A stretch of DNA of 64,000 nucleotides from Turneriella parva DSM 21527 (lineage in GTDB: Bacteria > Spirochaetota > Leptospiria > Turneriellales > Turneriellaceae), in contig NC_018020.1 of assembly GCF_000266885.1 (NCBI RefSeq), positions 1,674,001 to 1,738,000 of the forward strand, written 5' to 3'. Below the pieces are notes generated by a model. It ran no database searches. It was given only the letters and a program-made list of their open reading frames with translations, and had not been told where the DNA came from. Positions 43,454-51,434 of this stretch are shown in pieces. The stretch's first letter is position 1. The number at the start of each line of letters is the position of its first letter. Both the position numbers and the translations under genes were made by a program.

Positions 43454-43530
43454 GTAAAGCCAAATTTGAAGGTTCGGGCTTCAGTAGAGTATGTTGCTGG
43501 CCGTACGCTTTGGTGTAAAGCCTCAGCGGC

Positions 43531-44442
43531 TCATGCCCACAACATCTGCGGGTACTCGCCCTTTGCAATCAGTGCGTTCAGTTTTTCAACTACCTTGGGC
43601 CGGTCGCCCTGGTACGTGACGCCAAACCATTCAGAATCGGTAGTGAGCACCTTGAGTTTCGCAGTCTTGCTCGCGACAAGGTTATTGACCACGAGCGGTA
43701 TAAAAAACTCTGACTTGGGGTCGTTGCCCTTCTCGCGTAGAAAATCCGCAAACATTTTGTCAGAGTGCGCAAAATAATCTGGAGTGAAACCCCACATGTT
43801 CATCGATACGATCGCCTTGTCGTCGACCGGCACCATGTTGCCCGTTTCGTCTTTGTACCTGATGGTACCTTCTATGCGCTCGATATGCGTGCGCTCGACA
43901 ACCGTGGTGAGATAACCGTTCGCGTCGGCAGAGCAGACACCGCGCGAGACGGCACCGAGTTCAGACAGCGTTCTGCCGAGCTGGTAGCCGACCATGCAAT
44001 AGTCGTTCTGCTTGCCGCTGACGCCTCTGAGAAAATCACCGAGCACCTGAAACGCGTGGCGGCCATAATAGTCGTCGGCGTTGATGACAGCGAATGGCTC
44101 ATGGATTGTGCCGGCCGCCATCATGACGGCGTGGTTGGTGCCCCAGGGTTTAGTGCGCTCTGGGTTGAGTTTGAAATCCTTGGGTATATTCTCAAGCTCT
44201 TGCATCACGTACGCCACCTCAATCTGGTTTTTGTAGCGCGCTTGCGAGAAGACCGCCCTGAAATCGTCGGCGAAACTGCCGCGAATGACGAATACGACCT
44301 TACCGAAGCCGGCGCGAATTGCGTCGAAAACTGAATAATCCATGATGGTTTCACCGCCTGGGCCGAGGCCATCCATTTGTTTGAGGCTGCCGTAGCGGCT
44401 GCCCATGCCGGCCGCGAGAATGAGAAGGGTGGGTCTTTGCAT
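43531..44442 (-). CDS. Sugar-1-phosphate nucleotidyltransferase-like protein
   Basis: A 303-residue NTP-transferase-fold protein. The nucleotide motif is LAAGMGSRYGSLKQM at residues ~8-22, followed by FVIRGSFADDFRAVF and VINADDYYG (metal Asp). It likely activates a sugar phosphate or related alcohol with NTP. Genes with this N-terminal motif and ~300 residues often are annotated as UTP-glucose-1-phosphate-like; the exact substrate is not settled. Not linked to an operon here. Confidence 0.8.
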   Translation of the reverse strand: MQRPTLLILAAGMGSRYGSLKQMDGLGPGGETIMDYSVFDAIRAGFGKVVFVIRGSFADDFRAVFSQARYKNQIEVAYVMQELENIPKDFKLNPERTKPWGTNHAVMMAAGTIHEPFAVINADDYYGRHAFQVLGDFLRGVSGKQNDYCMVGYQLGRTLSELGAVSRGVCSADANGYLTTVVERTHIERIEGTIRYKDETGNMVPVDDKAIVSMNMWGFTPDYFAHSDKMFADFLREKGNDPKSEFFIPLVVNNLVASKTAKLKVLTTDSEWFGVTYQGDRPKVVEKLNALIAKGEYPQMLWA

Positions 44443-44506
44443 GGGGTAAAAATTACCGTCAGCGACACGGCGTCAGTATTTAAGTTTTCAGGCTCTGAAC
44501 CGTTTC

Positions 44507-45505
44507 TTACATTCCAAAACGAAGTGCGATAGGGCTGCGAAAGTAGACCTCGGCCGGGGTTCGGTAATTCAGCCGCTTGCGTGGTCGGTTATTTAGTAAT
44601 TTAAGCGCTGCGTCAACCTGTTCCTGGTCGATGCGCCGAAAATCTGTGCCTTTGGGAAAAGACTCGCGCAGCAGGCCGTTCGTGTTTTCGTTCGTACCTC
44701 TCTGCCATGGCGAGCCGGGGTCACAAAAGTAGATGCCGCAGTTCAGCACTTGCTGCAGGTCGCGGTAGCCACTCATCTCGGTGCCCCGATCGTAAATGAT
44801 ACCCCGCAGCCGTTCGTTATCGATGTCGGCGAATAGGTCGCGCGCTGCAGCGTTAAACTGTGTCACCAATTTGCGCTCCAGTTTCGCCGCGAGCAAGTAA
44901 CGCGAATGCCTTTCGACGAAAGTTGCAATCTGCCCGGTGCCCATTTTACCCTCGACCAAATCGCCCTCCCAGTAGCCGGGTTTGCGTCGCGTCAAAGCTT
45001 CGGCTGGCAGGTCGTGAATGCGAAAAAACCCTTTGTTTTCAGCCTCAATCCTCACTTTGCGCTTGTATGGTTTGCCTTTGCGGCGCAGGCACAGGCGATA
45101 AAAATTCGATGTGCCGGATTTCTTGCGCACATGATTGTAAATCGTCTGCATGCAGACACCGTCGAAACGTTCTAGGCGCATGCGGCCTGCGATCTGTTCT
45201 GGTGACAGCGTCGACTTGAGCGATGCTCCGATCTCTGACCAAAGCTCTGGTGTAACCTTCGCGGCGTTGGTATTAGTCTGGCGCTTTCGCGCCTCGTCTC
45301 TGGCGCACCGCGCGCTGTAATGTCGTGGCATTGAATTACGCCGAATCTCTCGAAAAATAGTGCTCGGGTGTCGCTTAAGATTTCTGGCGATTTGGCTGGC
45401 CTTGAGGCCCTCAGCAAGGCTTTCTTCTATACGCAGTCTTTCATCATTTGATAGTTGAACGTAGGGTCGCATCCGGGGGCTCCGTGGTCGTTTTTCGCAA
45501 ATCAA
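44507..45505 (-). CDS. IS30 family transposase
   Basis: A 332-residue IS30-type DDE transposase. N-terminal helix-turn-helix (GLKASQIARNLKRHPSTIFREI), then the DDE acidic residues in YWEGDLVEGK, IYDRGTEMSG and QRGTNENTNGLLR. It ends LRFGM-stop, and the stop codon (44507-44509) lies outside the inverted repeat, in flanking target DNA. Full length and apparently intact. The start may be the M at position 12 (45472). Confidence 0.92.
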   Translation of the reverse strand: MICEKRPRSPRMRPYVQLSNDERLRIEESLAEGLKASQIARNLKRHPSTIFREIRRNSMPRHYSARCARDEARKRQTNTNAAKVTPELWSEIGASLKSTLSPEQIAGRMRLERFDGVCMQTIYNHVRKKSGTSNFYRLCLRRKGKPYKRKVRIEAENKGFFRIHDLPAEALTRRKPGYWEGDLVEGKMGTGQIATFVERHSRYLLAAKLERKLVTQFNAAARDLFADIDNERLRGIIYDRGTEMSGYRDLQQVLNCGIYFCDPGSPWQRGTNENTNGLLRESFPKGTDFRRIDQEQVDAALKLLNNRPRKRLNYRTPAEVYFRSPIALRFGM

Positions 45506-45562
45506 CCTCGAAACCCGGGAGCGGCCTTACATTACTTTATCCCTTTCGCACTTCGTTTTGGA
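44513..45562. mobile_element. Complete IS30 family insertion sequence
   Basis: Terminal inverted repeats are seen at 44511-44534 and 45541-45564 (24 bp, one mismatch; begins ATTCCAAAACGAAGTGCG). If the outermost AT is target duplication, the element is 44513-45562 with a 2-bp AT duplication, consistent with the short duplications of IS30. It interrupts the 3' end of the PAS gene at 45532. Confidence 0.85.
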
Positions 45563-46125
45563 ATCTGCCTTTTTGACATTGAAGCGAAGCAGGTTTCACA
45601 GATTCCGTGGGTCAATTGCGGGGGCATGGGGAGTTCGAAAAGCCGCAGGCGTTCAATCGCATCTTCGACTTCTGCCCATTGACCGGTACCCGATTCTGTT
45701 TCAATACGGTTGCACCACGCGCAGACCCGAAGCAAACCGTTGGAGCGCGGTGTGTTTCGAGATAACAATGTCACCGGTGCCCTCTGTTCGAGTTGCACGA
45801 TGCGGGTTTCGAATTCGACTGTATTGCCTTCACCCGCTCTGACGGTCATTTCGAGCAACCGCCGGCAATCGGGCCCGTCGCAGCGAAGGGAAAATCGTGC
45901 CGACCGCCCCTCGCGAACCCGCGAGACAATCTGCTGGTAGAGCTTCAGGGTTGTCTCATCATTGATGTATTTCCAAAGAGATTTACCGATGATGGCGGGC
46001 TGCGCCAGCTCAGGGCCATCGTTTGCCGAGGCAAACTGCACCCAGCCCTCGTCGAAAGAGCAGATATTGTCATCGGCATCGATCGCATAGCGAACGCCGT
46101 TCGAAGGCTGCTGCGTGGTTTTCAT
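45532..46125 (-). CDS. PAS-like sensor protein with C-terminal Cys motif, 3' end altered by IS30
   Basis: A 197-residue protein. The N-terminal ~120 residues look like a PAS domain (NICSFDEGWVQFASAND, GKSLWKYINDETT, VREGRSARFSLRCDG). The C-terminal part has CAWCNRIE and HGICETCF, a short Cys module found at the ends of some two-component sensors (CAxCK...HGICxxC). The last ~10 residues are encoded by the IS30 inverted repeat; joining the flanks across the element gives CAG-ATG-TAA, so the original protein probably ended SKRQM. Confidence 0.72.
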   Translation of the reverse strand: MKTTQQPSNGVRYAIDADDNICSFDEGWVQFASANDGPELAQPAIIGKSLWKYINDETTLKLYQQIVSRVREGRSARFSLRCDGPDCRRLLEMTVRAGEGNTVEFETRIVQLEQRAPVTLLSRNTPRSNGLLRVCAWCNRIETESGTGQWAEVEDAIERLRLFELPMPPQLTHGICETCFASMSKRQIPKRSAKGIK

Positions 46126-46333
46126 CGTGGTGTATTCCCCATCGCTAAACGACGCTGGTAATCCATAGCGGCCGCTTCCATTGCACGATAATTGAGAAGC
46201 TATCGCTACAGAAAGTATACAATTTCGTGCAACTTTGTGCTACATTTCCCGAAGCCATCGTGATCAATGATATTCATTTCGGCGGGCGGGGTAGCCTAGG
46301 TCAAAGTAACCGCAGTTGCAGCGGCGCAGACAT

Positions 46334-47035
46334 TCATGCCTGGGCCGGCAAGTCGTCTTTAGCCTTATTCGCGAATTGTATATGCTGACTGACGACAAAG
46401 TGAGACAGCTGGCCAAACCCCGTCAGATACGTAACCCCCGCACGTGCAAAGATGACCTCTTCCCGCGTGCTGTGGGCCATGCCCACGAACTGCAACCCAA
46501 AGCCCGTGGCAGCCTTATAATCTGCCAAGGTGTCACCTATATACAAAAGATCTGAACGGTTGATGCCGATTGTTTCGAACTTCTCGCAAATTGGTTCGAA
46601 CACCAGCGGGTTAGGTTTATGGACATTCGTGTGTTCGCAGGTTTGTACATCTAAGAAGAGATTCTTCTTTAAACAGAGTTCGGCGAGTTCTGCCCCAACG
46701 CGCTTCTCGCTCGATGACGTAAGAATACCGTACTTCAGGGCTTCGCGAAATTCGTCGAGAAAATCAACGACTCCTTCATTCAGCTGATTCGGGTCAGCCG
46801 CACAATATTCATTGTAGATAGCCCAGAGTTTCTCAAGGTCGTTATCGACATGTTTGCCAAACAGGGTGATCAAGAAGCTGTCGCCCGGTAACCCCCATGC
46901 GCTATCAATCTCAGCAATATCCATTTCTGTATTGAAATGCTCACGGGAGATTTTCTTGATCGTTTCATATCGTATTTCCCGGGTACGGACAAGTGTATCA
47001 TCATAATCAAATATTATGGCTTTTATTGGTTTCAT
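46334..47035 (-). CDS. HAD family hydrolase (phosphoglycolate phosphatase-like)
   Basis: A 233-residue HAD protein with a helical cap. Motif I is FDYDDTLV, motif II LTSSSEKR, motif III KPNPLVF and motif IV YIGDTLADYKAA. All catalytic residues are present. It dephosphorylates a small phosphorylated substrate in the cytosol. Located in the accessory part; no operon partner. Confidence 0.88.
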   Translation of the reverse strand: MKPIKAIIFDYDDTLVRTREIRYETIKKISREHFNTEMDIAEIDSAWGLPGDSFLITLFGKHVDNDLEKLWAIYNEYCAADPNQLNEGVVDFLDEFREALKYGILTSSSEKRVGAELAELCLKKNLFLDVQTCEHTNVHKPNPLVFEPICEKFETIGINRSDLLYIGDTLADYKAATGFGLQFVGMAHSTREEVIFARAGVTYLTGFGQLSHFVVSQHIQFANKAKDDLPAQA

Positions 47036-47089
47036 AATTCAGTATAATCTTTTGGGTTGATAGGCTTTCACGCAACGCATGTGGTAGGC

Positions 47090-47130
47090 GACGATTTGCC
47101 TTGCAGCATCTTCGCTGCAAGGCAAAATGT
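47090..47130. repeat. Hairpin repeat R2, copy A
   Basis: Stem TTTGCCTTGCAGC (47095-47107) with its complement 47114-47126, loop ATCTTC, framed by GACG and ATGT. The same frame and a changed but still paired stem occur at 49228-49268. Confidence 0.7.
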
Positions 47131-47274
47131 AACCGCGCGCCGGGTCAACGGGAAGCATGGCCTTCACCGGCAAACTCTCAAATCAGCGGCCGAAATTAAA
47201 AGGAATGTTTACAGCTGGTTCTTAAGTCGTGGTATTGAAACGGTTCAATCTATGCAAGGCTGGAGTTGTTACTT

Positions 47275-47655
47275 ATGATTTTGGAAAACCAACCCCCCTA
47301 TGTCGCCATCGCCCATGTTGTTCTGGAAACGACTCAAATGGCCGAATCGGGCAAATTTGTTCGTGCTATAGGCATGCGCCCAATTTCTGAAGGGTCGATG
47401 GTCAGTGTTTACGAAGTGCGAGGCGGTACCCATCTTATTTTGATGCAAAAAGAGAGCGTGACCCCCGGTGATGCGCCCTTTGATCTCATGGTCGATGACC
47501 TGCAGCATGCACACAAACAATTCACCGCATTGGGGCTTGCCCCGTCGGCCATCGAGGCGCGGCCAGCAATTGACCACGAAGTCTTCTATATTCTAGACTC
47601 GGTAGGGCATAAATTTACGGTCTTTTCCAGTCATGTTTCGGGTAGGCCGGTTTAA
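47275..47655 (+). CDS. VOC family protein
   Basis: A 126-residue VOC domain. Features: PPYVAIAHVVLETTQMAESGKFVRAIG, TIEARPAIDHEVFY-type last segment (here SAIEARPAIDHEVF) and GHKFTVFSS. GGAG at 47262 supports the ATG at 47275. Flanked on both sides by hairpins of the R2 family (with IS3 between), which suggests it arrived as an accessory gene. Substrate unknown. Confidence 0.75.
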   Translation: MILENQPPYVAIAHVVLETTQMAESGKFVRAIGMRPISEGSMVSVYEVRGGTHLILMQKESVTPGDAPFDLMVDDLQHAHKQFTALGLAPSAIEARPAIDHEVFYILDSVGHKFTVFSSHVSGRPV

Positions 47656-47799
47656 GAAAATTAAAGAGGTTTTGAGCGGCTTGCAAGCTAAGGCCCGCAT
47701 TGCCCCGACCCGTCTTCGGTGGCACTACGGCACCGCAGTGTAGCGACCCCCTAAATCACCGGACACCTTATCCTGCTCCTAAGACATAGGAGTAGTGAT

Positions 47800-48195
47800 A
47801 TGAATAATGATAGTACTAAGGCTAAGGTAGAGTTAGTCACAACCGTCCAGCGGCGGCGCAGATGGTCGGTCGCGGAGAAACTGGAGATTCTGGTAGAGGC
47901 CGAACAGCCCGGTATGAGCATGTCGTATGTGGCCCGAAAACATGGAATCGCAGCGACGCAGATTTTCAAATGGAAAAAGCTGAAAGAGGCTGGCGCTCTG
48001 ACGGCTGTTGGCAGCGAAGAGGAAGTATTGCCCGTATCGCAGGTCAGGCAGCTCCAAGAGCGCATCCGTCGGCTGGAGAGCATTTTGGGTCGTAAGACGG
48101 AAGAAGTTGAAATCCTCAAGGAAGCCGTGCGTATTGGACGCGAAAAAAAACTGATCTCGCACAAGCCATTGCGCGGCATCGAGGGTTTCGAGTGA
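47800..48195 (+). CDS. IS3 (IS2 group) transposase OrfA
   Basis: A 131-residue DNA-binding subunit with helix-turn-helix (SYVARKHGIAATQIFKWKKLKEAGALTAV) and a leucine-zipper tail (LQERIRRLESILGRKTEEVEILKEAV). The pattern SxxARxHGxAxxQxFxWxK is typical of IS2 OrfA. Its end overlaps the slippery A8 run and the OrfB start. Confidence 0.9.
   Translation: MNNDSTKAKVELVTTVQRRRRWSVAEKLEILVEAEQPGMSMSYVARKHGIAATQIFKWKKLKEAGALTAVGSEEEVLPVSQVRQLQERIRRLESILGRKTEEVEILKEAVRIGREKKLISHKPLRGIEGFE
48143..48150 (+). promoter_or_regulatory. Probable programmed -1 frameshift site
   Basis: A run of eight A followed by CTG near the end of OrfA. OrfB is in the -1 frame relative to OrfA. The -1 frame is open from this point through to OrfB and reads TDLAQAIARHRGFRVSHVADVL, so a fused OrfAB transposase can be made by slippage, as known for IS3 elements. 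Confidence 0.7.
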
Positions 48196-49013
48196 GCCAT
48201 GTAGCGGATGTATTGCGTGTCTCACGGTCCAACCTCTATGAAAGTTTGAAATCCTCACAACGGGGGCGCAAGACCGACCTGACGGTAGATGAGCGAGTAC
48301 TGCCGGAAATCCGACGGATCTGCGACGAAAGACCGACATACGGTTATAGACGCGTGACAGCAATGCTCAACAAAACCCTTGAAAAACAAGGCTTTTCACG
48401 CGTGAATAAGAAGCGCGTCTACCGATTGATGAAGGTGCACCAGTTGCTGCTGCAAAAAGTTGCAAGCCGTCGCACCCTTGTGCATGATGGCAGAATCATC
48501 ACGGCGAAAAGTGACGTGCGCTGGTGCATGGATATATTTGGCGTGCTTACCTGGGATGGCACTCACGTCTGGGTGGCGTTTGTTCTGGATTGCCACGATC
48601 GGCAAGTCATCAATCACTTTAGCAGCACCGTCGGCATCGACGGTCTGAACATTCGCGACATGCTGCTCGGTGCAGTCGAAGAGCGCTTTGGCAAGGCTGA
48701 ATGCCCACACACCATTCAACTGCTCAGTGATAATGGCCCACAATTCACGAGCCGTGAAACGGTTCATTTTGCATCTTCCATCGGCTTTCAAGTCTGCACG
48801 ACGCCTGCCTATAGCCCTGAAAGCAACGGTATGGCCGAAGCATTTGTGAAAACATTCAAGCGCGATTACGTTTACATAAATCGCCTTGAATCCGCGTGGA
48901 AAGTAATGCCGCAGATTTCAGACTGGATGCATGACTACAACCATCATGCGCCCCATAAAGGCTTGAAGATGCGTTCGCCGGTTGAATACAGGAACCTAAT
49001 GGCAGCAGGTTAA
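48192..49013 (+). CDS. IS3 transposase OrfB (integrase core)
   Basis: A 273-residue protein with the rve DDE core: WCMDIFGVLTW (first Asp), LLSDNGPQFTS (second Asp) and PESNGMAEAFVKTFKRDY (Glu). The upstream HTH-like YGYRRVTAMLNK is the usual IS2 OrfB start. An independent GTG at 48192 overlaps the OrfA stop, but the main product is probably the frameshift fusion. Intact. Confidence 0.92.
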   Translation: MSHVADVLRVSRSNLYESLKSSQRGRKTDLTVDERVLPEIRRICDERPTYGYRRVTAMLNKTLEKQGFSRVNKKRVYRLMKVHQLLLQKVASRRTLVHDGRIITAKSDVRWCMDIFGVLTWDGTHVWVAFVLDCHDRQVINHFSSTVGIDGLNIRDMLLGAVEERFGKAECPHTIQLLSDNGPQFTSRETVHFASSIGFQVCTTPAYSPESNGMAEAFVKTFKRDYVYINRLESAWKVMPQISDWMHDYNHHAPHKGLKMRSPVEYRNLMAAG

Positions 49014-49227
49014 GCTGTCCGGTTTTCGGGGGTCACTGCAGTACCTATTAGCCAGTGTCTTAAGCAGATTCTTTATCGATATTCTAACTTCTTGCTTAGT
49101 CAATAGATAGAGGCTCAATAATCCTAAATAGAATGCTATGGCGATTTCACGGTTATTTACTGCCTGAATTAGAGCGGAGAGCATGTAATTAGTTTAGGGC
49201 AATTTCGGCCAACGTTGATTTTACGCT

Positions 49228-49268
49228 GACGTTTTGACTTGCTGGGTCTTCGCAGCAAGTCAAAATGT
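49228..49268. repeat. Hairpin repeat R2, copy B
   Basis: Stem TTTTGACTTGCTG (49232-49244) with complement 49253-49265, framed by GACG and ATGT like copy A at 47090. The stem differs in at least two base pairs on both arms. Lies behind the membrane protein gene in the interval 49041-49405. Confidence 0.7.
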
Positions 49269-49348
49269 GGTTGAAACGACTCGCGGCTAGGCGCGAAAAC
49301 ACACCTCCCAGTATGCGCGTCGTCCGCTATCTTTGGCGCGAAAACCCA

Positions 49349-49408
49349 AGCACGCGAGCAGCGACGGCAACGCAGCGCGTAAAATTTGCTGTGCGATGGC
49401 CAAGGCTA
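49349..49408 (-). repeat. Related 3' flank R3, copy C
   Basis: On the minus strand, from the stop of the membrane protein: CACAGCAAATTTTAC, then GCTGCG and, further on, TCGCGTGCT. The same words in the same order follow the brnA stop at 50369-50437. The interval 49014-49348 holds the IS3 end, the R2 hairpin and otherwise nothing recognised. Confidence 0.45.
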
Positions 49409-50152
49409 GGGTAGCCACGGCCACTTCATAGCAGAAAGAATGGAGATCTTAATCTTAGATAAGTCTAGTGTTTGTTTTTTTGCCTTATGCTCGTCTGCCA
49501 GAGTGTTTGTGATGATTATTTCACAGAATTCCTGAAGAGTCTTCTTTGCATCCAGACATGAATCGAGTTGTGCCGCAAAGGCAAGTCCTAAGAGAAAAGT
49601 GACAACAATAACGCGGCTTAGTGATGTAGACGACCAATTACAGGCTACCGTTTCTATAACGATAATGATGGCAATGAATGTTCCAATGGTGTTCGCTGCC
49701 GAGCTATTCAAAATATTCGAGAGACTTTGAGTTCTCGCCGTTGCGCCCTTAATCCTGGGTGAAGATTCTGATCTCTCGAACCAGATAGAACTTACAATTA
49801 TCCATGCAGTTTTCCGCCTCTTAATGCACTTCTCTTTTTTCATGCGCAAGATTAGAGAGCATTTTTCGATATAATGCAATTTACTTAACTTTAAGACAAA
49901 ACGCGAATAATCAATCAGAAACAACGCAGGGAAACGGAAGAAAACTGTGAAAAGATACCCAAGTGCGATAGCCGTAAAGGTTCCGAGAATTAATGCTACC
50001 GCGGCGTTAAGAAAATGTGGATTTTTCGCTACGGATGAATCCAAGGTTTTATGAACAGAGTCAGGGAATAAAATTGCGAGTGAAAGACCCAATTCGAAAA
50101 TAAATACGGCACCAGGCAAAATATATCTAAAAAAACTGTAAATATCATTCAC
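49406..50152 (-). CDS. Membrane protein of unknown function
   Basis: A 248-residue protein starting with GTG, with four hydrophobic segments (YILPGAVFIFELGLSLAI, AAVALILGTFTAIALGYLF, NTIGTFIAIIIVIETVA, IVVTFLLGLAFAAQ) and a basic cytosolic loop (KKEKCIKRRK). Codon use is AT-rich and unlike most neighbours, a sign of recent gain. No family is recognised. Single gene between two R3 flanks. Confidence 0.65.
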   Translation of the reverse strand: MNDIYSFFRYILPGAVFIFELGLSLAILFPDSVHKTLDSSVAKNPHFLNAAVALILGTFTAIALGYLFTVFFRFPALFLIDYSRFVLKLSKLHYIEKCSLILRMKKEKCIKRRKTAWIIVSSIWFERSESSPRIKGATARTQSLSNILNSSAANTIGTFIAIIIVIETVACNWSSTSLSRVIVVTFLLGLAFAAQLDSCLDAKKTLQEFCEIIITNTLADEHKAKKQTLDLSKIKISILSAMKWPWLP

Positions 50153-50239
50153 AAGTTGTTTACCTTTGCCTTGGCTTTCGCACGACGCGGAATTTACCTC
50201 TCGCTTGGTGACGTTTCTGTCATTATTTTAACCTGTAAA

Positions 50240-50434
50240 GCCTATTTGCCTCACCAAACGTGCCCGGAGCGCCTACCCGCACCCGGCAAAAACAAGCTCC
50301 CGCTTGGCCGGGCGCACGGCATCCGGGGCGCGTAGGGCCGCGACCCGTCTCCGGGTCTCTGTCTTCAGAGCACGCGACCCAACGCAGTGGTCGCGCGCGC
50401 AGCAAGTAAAACTTGTTGTGTGAAGGTTCGCCTG
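50240..50434. other. Non-coding, multi-hairpin region between membrane protein and BrnTA genes
   Basis: About 195 bp with five stems on the minus strand: CAACAAG/CTTGCTG, GCGACC/GGTCGC, CTCTG/CAGAG, GACCCG/CGGGTC and CCCGGC/GCCGGG (the latter with an inner CAAGC/GCTTG). GC-rich, unlike the AT-rich genes beside it. It may be an RNA gene or a recombination site; neither is proven. Confidence 0.5.
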
Positions 50435-50437
50435 TTA
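50369..50437 (-). repeat. Related 3' flank R3, copy D
   Basis: On the minus strand, from GTCTAAC (containing the brnA stop): CACAACAAGTTTTAC, GCTGCG, TCGCGTGCT. Shared with copy C. Resembles the position of a cassette 3' site; see findings. Confidence 0.45.
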
Positions 50438-50644
50438 GACCCACTGCATTTTGAGTTTTTTCTTGTGCGCAGCACAGTCTTTCAAGTACAGATTAATCAG
50501 GCTCTGATACGGGATATTGTTACTCGCCCCAATAGTCTTGAAATAATCTATAGTTTCAGGGTCTAAGCGAATAGTAATCTGTTTCTTTAATCGTTTTGCA
50601 TACGGATTCTTAATGCCCTTAGAAAAATCGTAGTTATCCCTCAT
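50435..50644 (-). CDS. brnA: BrnA antitoxin
   Basis: A 69-residue BrnA-like antitoxin. The ITIRLDPETIDYFKTIGASNNIPYQSLINLYL segment is the ribbon-helix-helix DNA-binding part that also neutralises BrnT. It overlaps brnT by 11 nt and follows it, the usual order. It represses its own promoter in known systems. Confidence 0.88.
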   Translation of the reverse strand: MRDNYDFSKGIKNPYAKRLKKQITIRLDPETIDYFKTIGASNNIPYQSLINLYLKDCAAHKKKLKMQWV

Positions 50645-50924
50645 ATTGACTCCTATATTGATCTTTTTCTTTCTTGTTCGCCTTCCGGGCCGAAATCAAG
50701 CGGATTACATTACCCTTGTCTTTGTAGCAATGACTGACTATGCATATTCCCGTAGTAGCGGACGTGCCGATCAGAATAAACCGTTCTTCACCTATCGAGT
50801 GGTCCGGGTCAGGTATCAATAGACCGAAATCATCATAAAATACCGTCTGAGCCTCTTCGAATGAGACCTTATGCTTTCTCAAGTTTTCCGCACTTTTGTG
50901 CGGGTCCCATTCAAAATGCAACAA
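50634..50924 (-). CDS. brnT: BrnT toxin (ribonuclease)
   Basis: A 96-residue BrnT toxin. The family start FEWDPHKSAENLRKHKVSFEEA and late GNVIRLISARKANKKE are present; the RelE-like fold cleaves RNA in the cell. No ATG is available near the N-terminus; a TTG (50924) appears to be the start. Divergent on the left from the VOC region. Confidence 0.88.
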   Translation of the reverse strand: MLHFEWDPHKSAENLRKHKVSFEEAQTVFYDDFGLLIPDPDHSIGEERFILIGTSATTGICIVSHCYKDKGNVIRLISARKANKKEKDQYRSQYEG

Positions 50925-50933
50925 AGCAATCCC

Positions 50934-50962
50934 AGTATAATTATAATGTAACTACACGGCAA
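50934..50962 (-). promoter_or_regulatory. Probable brnTA promoter
   Basis: On the minus strand: -35 TTGCCG (50957-50962), 17-bp spacer, -10 TATACT (50934-50939), ending 9 bases before the proposed TTG start of brnT. A second TATAAT lies in the spacer (50940-50945), so exact choice is uncertain; with this spacing the leader would be very short. Confidence 0.4.
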
Positions 50963-51080
50963 TTAAATTTCTTCAGAGTTCCGTATTCTTCATCGTGGCT
51001 AAACGATTTTTCTAAGTGAGAATTTGGGGGTACGTTGGCGAACATTCACACTACTCCAATTACCTACCACCCCCCGCAGC

Positions 51081-51434
51081 CTAAGCCTCTTGCCACAACT
51101 CAATCTTATTGCCTTCAGGGTCATACACCCACGCAAACTTGCCATAAGACTCATCCATGCGCTTCTCGTCGATGCGCACGTTTTTCGCTGTCAGCTCTGC
51201 TAAGAACGCGTCGAGGTCTTTGACGCGAAAGTTGATCATGGTCTGCTGCGTTGCCGGGTAATAGTCAGAGTTTTTCTTGAATGCAGAGAAGACGAGCATG
51301 CCACCGCCGGCTTGCCACGGCGTGTGATCGGCGGCCGGGGTGATGCCAAAGGTGTTTTGGTACCAGGCGTTCAGCGCGTCGGGGTCTTCGGCGCGAAAGA
51401 AGATGCCGCCGATGCCGAGAATCTGCGCACTCAT
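51081..51434 (-). CDS. VOC family protein
   Basis: A 117-residue VOC protein (start ATG 51434). Pattern: GIGGIFFRAEDPDALNAWYQNTFGI, INFRVKDLDAFLAEL, and the last strand KFAWVYDPEGNKIELWQ with a metal-binding Glu. The start overlaps the stop of the upstream lipoprotein as ATGA, so the two are translationally coupled. Substrate unknown. Confidence 0.88.
   Translation of the reverse strand: MSAQILGIGGIFFRAEDPDALNAWYQNTFGITPAADHTPWQAGGGMLVFSAFKKNSDYYPATQQTMINFRVKDLDAFLAELTAKNVRIDEKRMDESYGKFAWVYDPEGNKIELWQEA

Larger units (their letters stand above)
47739..49040. mobile_element. Complete IS3 family (IS2-type) insertion sequence
   Basis: ~1302 bp. Left end TGTAGCGACCCCC at 47739; right end is the complement of TGCAGTGACCCCC ending at 49040; both continue with a CCGGACA block, as in the IS2 group. 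OrfA and OrfB overlap by 4 nt with a -1 shift. Exact limits are ambiguous by two bases: a shift gives a CAGT/CAGT duplication (47736-47739 and 49039-49042). Confidence 0.85.

Noticed and set aside
48192-48195. Frameshift in IS3 taken as a sign of a dead transposase
   Set aside because: The -1 arrangement with an A8 run is the normal programmed frameshift of IS3 elements.
50369-50437. Integron attC site behind brnA (GTCTAAC at the stop, GTTGGGT ~57 nt later)
   Set aside because: The two core sites do not pair well, no matching inner L boxes are found, gene orientations in the region are mixed, and no integrase gene is in the window.
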